A DNA stretch of 64,000 nt from Sipunculus nudus (lineage: Eukaryota > Annelida > Sipuncula > Golfingiida > Sipunculidae), in contig CM049316.1 in the NCBI GenBank assembly GCA_026874595.1, positions 43,787,695-43,851,694 on the forward strand. Direction: 5' to 3'. The position numbers and the translations under genes are program-made. Below the pieces are notes generated by a model, which was not told the DNA's origin, did not search any database, and saw nothing but the letters and a program-made list of their open reading frames with translations. Numbering within the stretch: position 1 is the first letter of the stretch; each line of letters begins with the position of its first letter. Shown here one piece after another: positions 24,280 through 37,640 of the stretch.

Positions 24280-26095
24280 TCGGGGGAGAAACGGCCAAAC
24301 CGGAGGGATGCTACCCGGAGTCATATACGCCCCACCTGGATTAGTAACCATTTTCGCTGATGGCAAACGAGTAGCACGCAAGAGACAGGCGAAGGCAGGG
24401 TCAGTTGATTTCGATGCTCCGTCGTCGGTGAAGGAGATCGGTGTTCTTTTGGAGGTGCAGAATCGTTTTTATAAAGCACAGCTAGGCCAGATATGTAAAA
24501 AGAGTGATTATGAAGCCAGTGGGGATGAACCAGATGAAAACAGCTTCGGTGGAATCAGAGACTATTTACGGGATGGCTGGGAGGAGCAGGGAGATGAAGA
24601 GCAAACGATAAAAAACTCCAGAGAAGAGGAAGATGAGGACGAAGATGCTCTGCAGCTGACTCCGAGAAGGTCTGGTCCTTGGGATGATGATGATGACGCT
24701 TCAGAGGAACACGTTACAACGCTCGCTCCTCCACCGGAAATGCCCCCGGAGGTTGAAAATGCCTCGGATGAGGATGAAGGAAACAGCACTGAACCTTTTG
24801 ATGAACGGTCCATACTTAAACAACTGCATCCGAAAGGGCAAAGGCCATTTAAAGGTAAAGAAAAAGACATGCAAACACATAAAAGCAAAATATAATAAAA
24901 ATATGTTTAATTCATATACTAGTTAAAGGGCCCATAGTTAAAGAGTCCTTCGCTGAACACCATCAGCATAATGGGGTAACGGCAGTTACAGTCAGGTATA
25001 AATAAACAATATATAAGCGCAGCATTAAGATTGGGATTCTGTCATTTATTTAGAATCTTACATGAAATAATAACAAAGTAATACGATAATTCAGACAATG
25101 TATTTATAAAAGGAGAGGGGCACAGAGATAAAGCACCTTTTCAAAAATTATTTTTTATTACTCACAAAAACGTCCAGTATTATAAAAAAATGCCTACAAA
25201 CCTAATATTTTCCCCTTGTGGTAGAAAGAAGTTTGTAGAAGTCATTCAGAAAAAGAAGATTCTGATTCTTTCTCCAAAACCTTTGTATTTCTCCGTCATT
25301 AAATTGAGCATTTATGGATTTTATACCATACATGCACACACTGATATACACACTATTATATAGATGTGTGTATGTGCTTGTAAATGAACATTATATGTAT
25401 ATGCGTGCGTCTTGTGCTATAACCCTTATTGTAATAACGTCCCCTAGTTTAATAATAAAAGTCTAATCCTATGATTACACGAACATGACATGACATGTCG
25501 ACAATATAAGAAATATTTTCTTTTATTCAAAGGTTCTATCGGCAACGGCACGAGGATGGAGGAGACAGAAGCCGAGGAGATCGATGAAATTTTTGAAGAA
25601 GACGATGATGATGCTGGTGATGAGGAAACAGATGATGATGATGATGATGACGGACCAATCCAGTACAAGAAACGGGCTGGCCGAAGAAAAACAGAACGTT
25701 TGGCGGATGGTGACGAAGAGTGCAGACCCATCGGTTTTAACGTGTTTATTAACAAAAAGAGAAAATGGGGTAGTTCTAAAACCTGGCAGTGTACAACAGA
25801 AATACGAAAACGCAGATGGCCAACGGCTGCTTTTAAGCGAGCGGTGGTGGTTCGCCCAGGCTGGATGGCAGCGGTGAACGCTAGAGGGCTCTTGAAGAAG
25901 CTACTACAGACGGACACCATCTGGGCCGCAGGGGCTTACGTGCAAGGAAAGAGGTCGGCCTTCACACACTCAAAGATACGCAAACAATACGCCACACGCG
26001 CCCAAAGAGAAAAAGTCATCGTCAAAGGAGCGTACTGCAAAATTGACATCGAGGCTCTACGACTTAAACAGGCCAACAGACGATCTTCAGGCTAA
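15348..26095 (+). CDS. Secreted Asn-rich, Asp/Glu-rich protein with basic Cys C-terminal domain (three exons)
   Basis: The coding exons are 15,348-15,396, 24,096-24,854 and 25,533-26,095, with GT-AG introns, both phase 1, giving 456 residues. Residues 1-21 form a signal peptide (MSCRLLQCILGALIFA, then ALVSS; likely cut before QSR). Residues 22-55 are Pro/Trp-rich. Residues 56-78 are 23 Asn. A patch KRVARKR lies at about 107-113. Acidic blocks lie at about 179-200, 212-220, 238-245 and 278-309, the last with seven consecutive Asp. The basic site YKKRAGRRK (about 314-322) is followed by a basic domain to 456, with Cys at 333, 356 and 438 (a fourth, 150, lies earlier). Sequons are at 238, 246 and 274. 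No family is recognised. Acidic, low-complexity secreted proteins are common in molluscan shell matrix, so that role is a guess. Cleavage at KKR, releasing a ~139-residue basic domain, is also possible. The frame continuity, splice sites, promoter and polyA signal make the gene itself likely. Confidence 0.75.
16843..17005 (-). repeat. GT-rich dispersed repeat, copy 1
   Basis: On the minus strand it carries GCCAGGAGGGTATGCGTT, a GTGTGTGTTTGGGTGTTTG run, CAACGTAACTCACGC and GGATCTGGCACATGTTG. The same order recurs at 30,155-30,310 and, partly, at 51,067-51,215. It is a diverged mobile-element family of unknown class. Confidence 0.5.
17533..17540. promoter_or_regulatory. Perfect palindromic CRE (TGACGTCA) in intron 1
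   Basis: The full 8-bp CREB/ATF consensus in context TTGTGACGTCACAATT, itself a wider palindrome. It lies about 2.4 kb downstream of the predicted start site, so an intronic enhancer role is possible. By chance alone an 8-mer is expected about once per 65 kb on random DNA, so this is weak evidence. Confidence 0.25.
18150..18470 (+). repeat. Dispersed module with internal echo
   Basis: GTCCGTCCGTCCGTGCGTGCG is followed by two related segments, each containing TTGAAACTCACCATAAATAT (18,231 and 18,370). A complementary GACGGACGGACGGAC run occurs at 36,529. It looks like a diverged dispersed repeat rather than coding sequence. Confidence 0.4.
19535..19580 (+). repeat. (CA)n microsatellite
   Basis: About 23 uninterrupted CA units followed by TATATATT, in intron 1. 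Confidence 0.9.
20373..20600 (+). repeat. Dispersed repeat with short conserved frame, copy 2
   Basis: Contains AAAATGGCAGCCCTCATCAG, GAGAAAATGGGAGAAA and GGTTCGATAAGGGCGCGGGG. It opens ATG-MAALISDFEKMGEKK and is soon stopped. It aligns with 23,630-23,860 and with the reverse complement of 10,203-10,320. Confidence 0.55.
23630..23860 (+). repeat. Dispersed repeat with short conserved frame, copy 3
   Basis: Begins CGACATGCGACC, as copy 2 begins CGACATGTGACT. It carries an ATG frame MTIRMSGLEELGEKH that stays open for 65 codons (23,676-23,873). The copy is in the sense orientation within intron 1, about 240 bases before exon 2. Confidence 0.55.
24096..24854 (+). CDS. Coding exon 2: Pro/Trp-rich, poly-Asn, acidic region
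   Basis: 759 bases following acceptor TTTTCAG and ending AAAG/GTAAAG. It encodes the end of the signal peptide (ALVSS), then SNPWNPFGSPPAPTQYPPW, poly-Asn, the KRVARKR patch and alternating acidic blocks. The minus-strand poly-Leu and poly-Ser frames here (24,187-24,381; 24,562-24,888) are shadows of the Asn and Asp/Glu codons. Confidence 0.75.
24212..24280 (+). repeat. Coding AAC/AAT microsatellite (23 Asn codons)
   Basis: Seven AAC, then mixed, then a pure run of eleven AAT. The AAC/AAT mixture at the ends and the pure AAT core fit an expanding triplet. The array preserves the reading frame. Confidence 0.85.
24855..25532 (+). other. Intron 2 (678 bp)
   Basis: Donor GTAAAG, acceptor TTTTATTCAAAG, phase 1. 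A+T-rich with stops in the coding frame shortly after the donor (AAAATATAATAA near 24,890). No internal feature is recognised. Confidence 0.7.
25533..26095 (+). CDS. Coding exon 3: acidic stretch, KKR site, basic C-terminal domain
   Basis: 563 bases to TAA (26,093-26,095). It encodes EETEAEEIDEIFEEDDDD and a seven-Asp run, then YKKRAGRRK, then a domain rich in Lys/Arg and aromatic residues. That domain has Cys in ECRPIGF, WQCTTE and AYCKID, and ends NRRSSG. Base composition is clearly more G+C-rich than the flanking introns. Confidence 0.75.
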
Positions 26096-26180
26096 TAATA
26101 TTAAGTTTGCACAGTTCTAAAATAATTAATATATACAATCCAGGGTATTATTCCTGAGATTAGGAATTTGTTTTCATCAG

Positions 26181-26186
26181 AATAAA
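26181..26186 (+). terminator. Polyadenylation signal AATAAA
   Basis: It lies 85 bases after the stop codon, with T/GT-rich sequence (TTATGTGTG, TTTTTGTATT) downstream, as expected for cleavage near 26,200. A second AATAAA at 26,433-26,438 could give a longer 3' end. Confidence 0.6.
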
Positions 26187-26205
26187 TTTATGTGTGAAAG
26201 AGGTA

Positions 26206-29636
<3,431 letters not shown>

Positions 29637-29708
<72 letters not shown>
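29637..29708. repeat. (TA)n microsatellite, right of inverted-repeat element
   Basis: A pure TA run of about 72 bases, mirror of the tract on the left side. Confidence 0.9.
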
Positions 29709-29714
<6 letters not shown>

Positions 29715-30154
29715 CGTCATATGCTAGCGTTTATATGAATTTCAAAAGTGGTTCTTGAATGATGTGTTCACCCATACTGCTTTAGTTATGCAAAAACATT
29801 TTTTTAATGAACGATTACTTAACAAAAGGTTAATACATGATTTAGTGTGTGGTGAGCACTACCTAACAAAGATGAGAACATGAACAAAAGACGAATTTGT
29901 AACACCAAATATCATATACCCCCCCCCCCCCAAAAATGTATCATTCAAACCACATCGGCGACGCCAATCGGCGTTCATGTTGTTCAGATCGGGTCCCTGC
30001 CTTACTACGCGTAACAGTCGTTTTCTGTCTTCGGGTATAAAGAACCAGCATTTCTTTTGTTAATTGAAACAAGACATATGCAAGAGACCCCGACTCCTTT
30101 GCCCCCCCCCCCTTTGAACTGTTAGGACGAGGTTGGGCTTCTTACATTTATAAA

Positions 30155-30310
30155 CGCCTTCGCCAGAAGGGATGCGTTCCTTCGTGTTGGGTGTTTGTGT
30201 TTGTTCACAACAGTACTCACGCAACCGTTACCGGTATCACAAGAAATTTCCAAGGCATTTCGGGATTTTGTGTAGATCTGGCACATGTTCTACTTTTCAC
30301 AATTCTTTTT
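30155..30310 (+). repeat. GT-rich dispersed repeat, copy 2
   Basis: CGCCAGAAGGGATGCGTTCC, TTGGGTGTTTGTGTTTGTTC, ACTCACGC and AGATCTGGCACATGTTC occur in the order of the 16.9 kb copy. Open frames across it (30,172-30,445) are incidental. Confidence 0.5.
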
Positions 30311-31754
30311 ATAATAAACACGATAATGGACCCCAGCACTTATTTAAAGTGTACCCCGATGCTAATCCAAAATCGAATAAATCCTAATTCTGCCCCCACC
30401 GATTTCATCTGTTTGCAAAATCCAGTAACTCTTGGGGCAGGGTAAACTGACATGGTAAATTTGGAATCGCCACACCGAGCGGGCTGATGCGAAACAAACG
30501 ATCGGAGACGATCAGTGCGCATGCCCATGAAAAGGTACATCCCCTTAAAAAGGTTTTAGTTTTGATACATATACTTGAGATCTTTTGCGAGATTGCTTGA
30601 AATCTTTGATAGTTACAAAGAAACCGACCAGATATCGCTCTGGCATGACCTATTTTGACCCCCCCCCCAACCTGGGCTTAAGTATTTGCACGAGGGTTTG
30701 TTGGGTTCATTGCATCCAGAACAGAGATTGTACCCGGATGTGATTGGCTGGTGCAAAGTGTGGGGTCACATGAAAAAAAAATAGAAATGACTTAAATCTA
30801 GAAAAACATGTTGTTTTGATTCTTAAATGAAAATGTGTGACTTACTGTGTCAGAAATACTAAGCTTGTCGGGTTTTCCCTGTGACCGACGTCACTGCCGA
30901 GCTGAAAGTTCTCATAAATGTATCAATAGCTTTTTAACAATCACACAACCTCATATTTTTGGTGGAAAATAGAAAGAAAATGTTTTTCCTCCAGGAATTG
31001 GGTTCCGTTGATCTATATATATGTAGTTTATCAAAAACGGTATTATTTTTTTTCTATAGGTAAGTGTGATATGATATAATGAGTTAATAATGAGAATACG
31101 TTAGGCCCTGGGTCTGGCTCAGAGCAAAATGGACGTTGGCGACACCTGTCGGCCGACGTAGAAAACGCCTTTTCCAGCAGTAGGACGACCCTTGTATGTA
31201 AGTTTACATTTACATTCCCTATCATGAAAAATACGTTACTCACCAAAAGCGTATTTTGTGCTCTAAAACACATTCCCTTTTACTCTATACAGGTAATTAA
31301 TTGATTATTACTTAATTATATGTACTCAATTAAACATTAAAGATACGGCCGATGAACACAACCTGGTTTCCGAGGAACTCGAGAATTTATTACAATATTC
31401 CATCCATACACTGTGCGCGTGAAAGTTACACACAACATTATAATGACCCAGCTAAATAACGTGCCGTATGACTTTATATAAAACGCACGAAAAAAGGTTG
31501 CAGTGGGTGCTAAAGGGGGTGGGTATGGAACCCCCCCCCCCTCTCCCCGGATCCGCTTCTAGGTAGACCGCCATCAGGGGAGCATTCTGTATTGGTGCTA
31601 AGCACAGCACTGCACTGCAAGACCTCATGTGTCAGCCAAGTTTATACGTATGGCATGGCGCCATTTTACACGGCTCTGCTGGTGGCAATCATTCCTCCTG
31701 TGAACAGTGGGTAGTATGAAATGGATTACTAGCAATAGAATGAGACCGCTTCGT
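30311..31754. other. Intergenic, poly-C tracts only
   Basis: Poly-C runs lie near 30,661 and 31,531; others at 29,921 and 30,104 lie just upstream. No other feature can be supported. Confidence 0.4.
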
Positions 31755-32002
31755 GATTAATAATATAAACTTATTCATTTAACACTAACTGAACAAATAG
31801 TAATTATAACTAATCAAGGCACTCCTCCTGGCTTAGATGATGGCCTTCAGTAGTCTGTAGGGGAGGAGGAAACCGGAGAACCCGGAGAAAACCACCGGCC
31901 TTGGACGGGCAACTCCAACCTACCATCATAGCCACGCCGAGGATCGAACCCCGGTCGCCAGCGGGAGAGCCGAGCGTTTTAACCAACGACTGTCCAGGCC
32001 CC
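31755..32002 (-). mobile_element. tRNA-derived SINE, family B, copy 1 (full length)
   Basis: On the minus strand the head is GGGGCCTGGACAGTCG, then TTGGTTAAAACGC (A box region) and GGGGTTCGATCC (B box). The body is GTCCAAGGCCGGTGG, TTTTCTCCGGG and CTCCGGTTTCCTCC, and the tail is A+T-rich. The tRNA-like head, with both pol III boxes correctly spaced and a non-tRNA body, identifies a SINE. Six copies are in the window. Confidence 0.8.
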
Positions 32003-33174
32003 GTGATCAGTGTACATACAACTAGGGTACTAAGGAACGGACAATATCTCTCCCCCCCTAAAAAATTGGAATGAAAACGATGTAACCGGATGCCAGATGT
32101 TGACGTTCACTTCTCTTTAACTTTCAAAGCCTTTATAAGATAAAAGACTACTTAGTAACTGTTAGAGTTGGTTCAATAAAACACGAATATTAAATACTTA
32201 TATAAAAATATAGTGATATAGGTCATATAATCAATATTTATTTAAGAGAGGTCACGTGATATATTAAGGTTCGTCACCAGTTTGCCGAGTTGTATAACAA
32301 TTACGTAATGCACTCTGACTCATGTGAAAAGTTTATGGGTTAGAATTTATTTAACCTTTAACTAGTATGCCTATAATGCATATTAATGAAAATTAGCAAA
32401 AAAAAAGGTTTATTTTATAGATTAATTGTTAAAATTATTATTTCAATTTAAGCATAATTTTCTATATCACTTCAGCCAATGTGAGGAAAAGGTAACTGAA
32501 CGGTGTAAAAACGAACTGAATAAATATAAATCCGACACGAAATTCACCAGTCTTTACTTGTCTTTCACCTATCTTTAGCTGTAAATAACTACCGTATTTC
32601 CTTGAATAGACGCCCGGGCGTTTATTATTTTTTTTCAGACGCTGCTTTCGTCCGGCGTCTAAACAAGGCCGGCTTCTAATTAAGGCCGGCGTTTATAAAG
32701 AAAGGACAGTATCAGGCTCATCAGACAGAACTAAAAAAAAAACAACACGTCAAACAATAAACCCGTCGGTCACTTCTCAGGGACACAAGTGAAAACATCG
32801 CCGATACAAAGATTGTGTTTACAATATTTCCCTGTACGTTGCGGTCGGAAAGGTTGTAACATTAACGGGATTATTATACGCTATTTTAAAATTAAATTAA
32901 TGATTTCTTTACGGCTAGCATTACACTCAGTTTCAGTACAGGTCTCGGTTGTTTGGTTTTTATCTTGTATAAGACCATATTCTGTCACTTTTGACACGTC
33001 CATCTGGTACTGACATCTGGTGGGATATTTGGAATTATTGAGATTCATTCCATGACCTCATGTCATGCAAGGGCTTTGCAATTTTGTCTGTGTGTTTTTC
33101 TGTCCAGACCTGTTACTCAAAAACACATGTACACTGGAAATTTTGAATAAGACGTGAGTTTACGTCCCCATCAC
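32003..33174. other. Intergenic, nothing recognised
   Basis: A+T-rich. A G+C-richer patch at 32,610-32,700 (GCCGGCGTCTA, AAGGCCGGCGTTTA) looks like an internally echoed repeat fragment. No exon is supported. Confidence 0.35.
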
Positions 33175-33363
33175 ATGTCATAATATAAACTATATTTATT
33201 TTACATTGATTATATACAAACTGGTTGTAATAACTAATACGAGGTTCTCTCCATGGCTCGGATGTTGGCGCTCGGTATAGTCGGTAAGTGTGGAGGGAAC
33301 CGGAAGACTTGGAGAAAACCACCGACCTCCGACGGGCCACTACAACCCACTCTCATAGCCATC
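33175..33363 (-). mobile_element. SINE family B, copy 2 (head missing)
   Basis: The body matches copy 1 on the minus strand (GGAGGTCGGTGGTTTTCTCC, CCGGTTCCCTCC). The tail includes TGTAAAATAAA (33,195-33,205 as its complement). The tRNA-like head is lost after GTGGCC. Confidence 0.7.
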
Positions 33364-34964
33364 AAGGTTCATAATTAGACATGGGGTCTATTAAAGGTGT
33401 ACTATTACTGTTACTATTACGGTTACTATTACTTTCAATTTCTGAAATTATTATAACTTTTACCATATATTACCACATTTTACTATCTTTTATAACTATT
33501 TCTATTATTAGGGTATCTATTACTTAAAATATTTTTTATAGGGGATATGGTATATTAATATGCAAACAACAAGAAGGAAACATGCAAAAGTGGCACATGT
33601 GAAAATACTACAGACAAAAATGGCACAAGTGAGAAAATAACAGAGCAAATAACAAATATGGCAGATTTGCAAAATGAAGACCGATGTACGTACAACTAAG
33701 AAAAATATAAACTTTATCAGATGTTTAAATTAAATAACTTGATATAACATATAGTTTTATAATGATGTTGAAAATAAAGTCAAGCACGCTTATTGTCATG
33801 TCGACGGGGCATGCATATAACTTATGATAATAACCGGGATGTAACATTATGCGGGCTACAACCTCGATGTCCTTTTGAATCATTGAAGAAGCGTTATGTC
33901 TCAAATGATATAAAAAACTTCAATAAAAAGGAAACAGAACGTTTATAAATATTTTTATTGCACAACGGCATATTAAATTACATTTATGCGGACCTGACAA
34001 TTTATTTCCTGTTAATTTTGTGCCGCATGCCGCAATAACTGACAAAAATCCGACTTGCCAACAGAAAGAGACCTAGCGTCTGGGTCTTGAGGTGAAATGT
34101 CTGGAAATATGCGGCACAGTTATAACGTAATGCGTAGCAAACTATTTTACCAGATAATTCTTTCCCAGACTATTGCGCCTTATTTTGCGGATATCTTATT
34201 AATGACTCAAACTTCCATGATCGTCTTTATGATAGGACTGTTCGGGGAGCGGGTATCGTCCTGCCATTGTCAACATTCTGAAGATTCGCCGTGATTGTGG
34301 TTTTGGATCAGGTATCTCCTCCAGAGCTCACAAAACCTCCATCTTTTCGTGGACCCTTAAAGGGGATTTCCAGTCGTAAGCAACGTTTACAGCTCGTGCT
34401 TCATATCATCTCGGCGAAACGTCAACAAGGTGTAAACACCGGCCTTGCAAAGGCCAGGAGTTCATTATGTATGACATGTGATCGCAAACTTCGCCCTAAA
34501 TAACGTACAAAGAAACACAATGATATGGATTACCGTTGTATCTTAAACGGTAATTATAGCTAAGTGATGGGGATGCATCAGCACGCTTGCCTGCCGCACA
34601 CGGGTGGGAGATGAGATCGTTTGATACGCCTGACCGATTACAGGCTCTTGGCTTCTTTCATCTCCGTGTCGGCGTTTGATGTGATATTAACTGCGAACGG
34701 GTGAATCAATGCCAAGGGTTCCAAGCATGACAATAAATGGGATTATGATAATATTCCATGATATTAAACGGTCAGATTTACCATCGTTTATATATGAAAT
34801 GGTATGGGATTTCAGATTAATGTGACAATAAACGGGATTTTCTATTAACCGATATGACACAATGTAGACTCGAATGTATATATTATAATAATTAAATATT
34901 ATAACCTCCCATATTTCTTAAAGAATATATTGTAAATATTTATATTATTATTAGATACATTTAG
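33364..34964. other. Intergenic, short tandem ATTACT-type tract
   Basis: 33,400-33,530 is a degenerate TACTATTAC repeat. The remainder, including G+C-richer 34,250-34,500 with 65-70-codon open frames, has no recognised feature. Confidence 0.35.
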
Positions 34965-35190
34965 CGCCTGGACATTCGAGGAGTAAAACGCTCGGCTCTC
35001 CCGCTGGCGACCCAGGTTCGATCCCCGGCGTGGCTTTGAGAGTGGGTTGTAGTTGCCCGTACAAGGCCGGTGGTTTTCTACAGGGTCTCCGGTTTCCATC
35101 ACCCATACAGACTATCGAACGTCATCATCGGAGCCATAAGTCATAACAGCTCATTGTACAATCCATGTAAAATAAATCAGTTTATATTTA
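34965..35190 (+). mobile_element. SINE family B, copy 3
   Basis: Head GCGCCTGGACATTCG, GTAAAACGCTCGGCTCTCCC, B box AGGTTCGATCCC. Body AAGGCCGGTGGTTTTC and GGTCTCCGGTTTCC. Tail with TTGTACAATCCA and TGTAAAATAAA (35,166-35,176). Near full length. Confidence 0.8.
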
Positions 35191-35635
35191 GATATATTTA
35201 GGACCACTGATGCTTCTCATTAGCTGACTTTTTTTGTCTATAGTTGGTTGTTTATGCAACTTCATTAAATTCCATTTGTGCAGTGACACCTGACTGTGAC
35301 ATATCAATAATCTGATGTAATTGAGATATTTGCAGTAATATTCTTTCAGACTTGTATGATATCACATATGAAAAAATGTTTTGTGATCATATTAATGTTC
35401 TGATTATATGTATTTTGCTGTTCTCATACCTGAACATGTTTTTCTAGCGTTATAAAATTTTAGTAACAATATGTTAATCTTAGGTGCCAGGTTGACAACC
35501 GACATGTGTACACATCCTTTAGCGATATTTTCCTGTAGTTTAATATCAACATGCAAAAAAGTGACTGGCTCTTACCGGCTTCTTAAAAATAACATACTGT
35601 TTAATATTCTGTCAAATTTAAAATGTCAAAATATC

Positions 35636-35760
35636 AGACGATAATGTCTGAATTTTTCAAAATATGTATATCATCAGAAAAACACACATGATCAAAATTG
35701 TAATAATGTATACTTCATTGGTCTAATATGGATTCAAAACAACTTGATTGAATTGTAGTT
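35636..35760 (-). repeat. Dispersed A+T-rich repeat, third copy (inverted)
   Basis: AATATGTATATCATCAGAAA, TAATGTATACTTCATTGG and TCTAATATGGATTCAAAACA match the 2.5 kb right half and the reverse complement of the 6.7 kb copy. Confidence 0.5.
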
Positions 35761-36605
35761 AACGCTTTGCTCTCCAGATGGCAGCATAAGCTATATTTAG
35801 AAAGCGATTTCTAATTTAACAAGGCACCCATGGGTCACTGTGCTCAGCTGAAGTTGGCCTGGAAGGTAAAAATCTAAAATAATATCAAATGGAGATAAAG
35901 TCTGTAAAGAAGAGTTAATACAGGCCACGGTTGGTTGATATGATTTGTCTGTATTGATGAGTAAAAAAATGTTGCAAATAATATTTTGTGACTTGACCAG
36001 GTGTTTCCTAATGCTAAAACTGAAGCATGTGAGCAGTTCGTGAACATAAGATCTATACTATTACCATGAAAATATATAAAAAATTTTACAAAACTCATAT
36101 ATTATTTTGGGTATACAATTTAAACGTGATTTAACAAGGTTATATACCTGAAAAAAAGTGTCTAGCTTAAAAAAATTATCATGTAAAGTGAGTAATATCT
36201 ATCCTGAATTTTTACAAAGGGCATTATGTTCGGGGCCCATAACTTCAAGAAATTACACAATATGGCTTTAATTTAAGACATAAATATAGAAATCAAATAG
36301 GAGAATATTTATGGTAAATATTAATAGAAAAAGATCAGTGTTTTTTATATTAGGCAGTACTGAGTGTAAAAAAAGGTTTATAATGGTAAATTGAGGTTTT
36401 TCCTTTATTTCTCAAAGGAACGAAGTCGCAGTGATACAGATTTCGGTATGAGATTTTGGGGACATCTAACAGTATGCCGAATTTTATATTCGTAAGTCTA
36501 ACGGTTTCAAAACGTGCCATGCAGTCTGACGGACGGACGGACAATGGGCGATAGCTATAGCTCAAATGACTTATAGTCAGCTGAGCTAATCAAGGGGGCG
36601 ATTTA

Positions 36606-36667
<62 letters not shown>

Positions 36668-37113
36668 TATATCACTGTTTGTACGACAAAATTCTCTTGG
36701 TTCTTCCACCAAGGTTCGCACACAGCAAAGAATTGTATTCTAGACCATTGAGTGCAAATAATCCCATTGTTTACCAAGATACGAATTTTTAACATGCAGA
36801 CACCCGCACTCGTTGCTTTGATTACACTGATTCTAGTACAGGGCCAAGTACCTAGACAGACCTTGTCTGCATGCTTTTAGGAGATATCTTGAGGCAGCGG
36901 TCTGTTCAGGAGATCTGGAGATTCTCAACGATGTGCGTCAGTGTAGGTTACCCCGGAGTATGGTGTCAAAGCCTACCGTTTGCCCATGAAGCTGGCAGCG
37001 TATAAACTGACTATGCTTATTCTTGCCTCTGCCTCGGGACCGTAATAAAATGGGTTTCTACATTTGACAGGATTGTCGGCCATAATCTATATGGAGGCAT
37101 AAAAATATCTCCA
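35761..37113. other. Intergenic with (TA)n tract
   Basis: A (TA)n tract occupies about 36,612-36,672. GACGGACGGACGGAC at 36,529 and neighbouring sequence resemble the dispersed module at 18.15 kb. No exon is supported. Confidence 0.4.
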
Positions 37114-37447
37114 TAAAAAAAGGTTGGGTCTCATTCACTCCTTTTCAGAAATCAGTGCACGAGGGCGACTTTTTTTACCTTTTCTTGTGTGTTTTGATAA
37201 AAATGTTCTATGCCCAGGGAAAAGCATAATAATAACAGAATTGTTTAGCTAAACAGGTAAAAGCACTACATAACAAAGGAAATCTGATCAAAATTGTATT
37301 ATTTTATCTTCTTGAAGGAAATGTCCGAGCAGCTGGAGCTCAAAATTTGTAATTTTCTATTGAAAATCTAAATAAAAGTTTTTGTTGCGGGAAGGGGGGG
37401 GTGTTAAAATTGACGCGCGGTGCCTGAGAACTACACCTTTTTGGGGG
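37114..37447. mobile_element. TIR element, copy 1
   Basis: The left end (AAAAAAAGGTTGGGTCTCAT) and the reverse complement of the right end (AAAAAGGTGTAGTTCTCAGG) are terminal inverted repeats. The internal part (AGGGAAAAGCATAATAA, CTAAACAGGTAAAAGCACTA, ATTGTATTATTTTATCTT) matches the element at 60,023-60,307. It carries no open frame, so it is a MITE-like non-autonomous element. A poly-G run follows the right end. Confidence 0.55.
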
Positions 37448-37479
37448 AAGGGGGGGGGGGGGGGGCACCCAACATGGCT

Positions 37480-37640
37480 AAGCTCGCGTTTGGTAGTCTG
37501 TAGAGGGGGAGTAGACCGGAGGACCCGGAGAAAATCACCGACCTTGGACGATCCACTACAAACCACTCTCATAGCCATGTCGAGGATCGAACCCGGGTCG
37601 CCAGCAGAGAGAGCCGAGCGCATGACTGGAGAGTCAAAGG
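37480..37640 (-). mobile_element. SINE family B, copy 4 (tail short)
   Basis: Minus-strand body and head: CCAAGGTCGGTGATTTTCTC, CGGGTTCGATCC (B box) and GCGCTCGGCTCTC. It begins right after the poly-G next to the TIR element. Confidence 0.75.

Noticed and set aside
24187-24888. Minus-strand poly-Leu and poly-Ser frames
   Set aside because: Antisense shadows of the Asn and Asp/Glu codons of exon 2.
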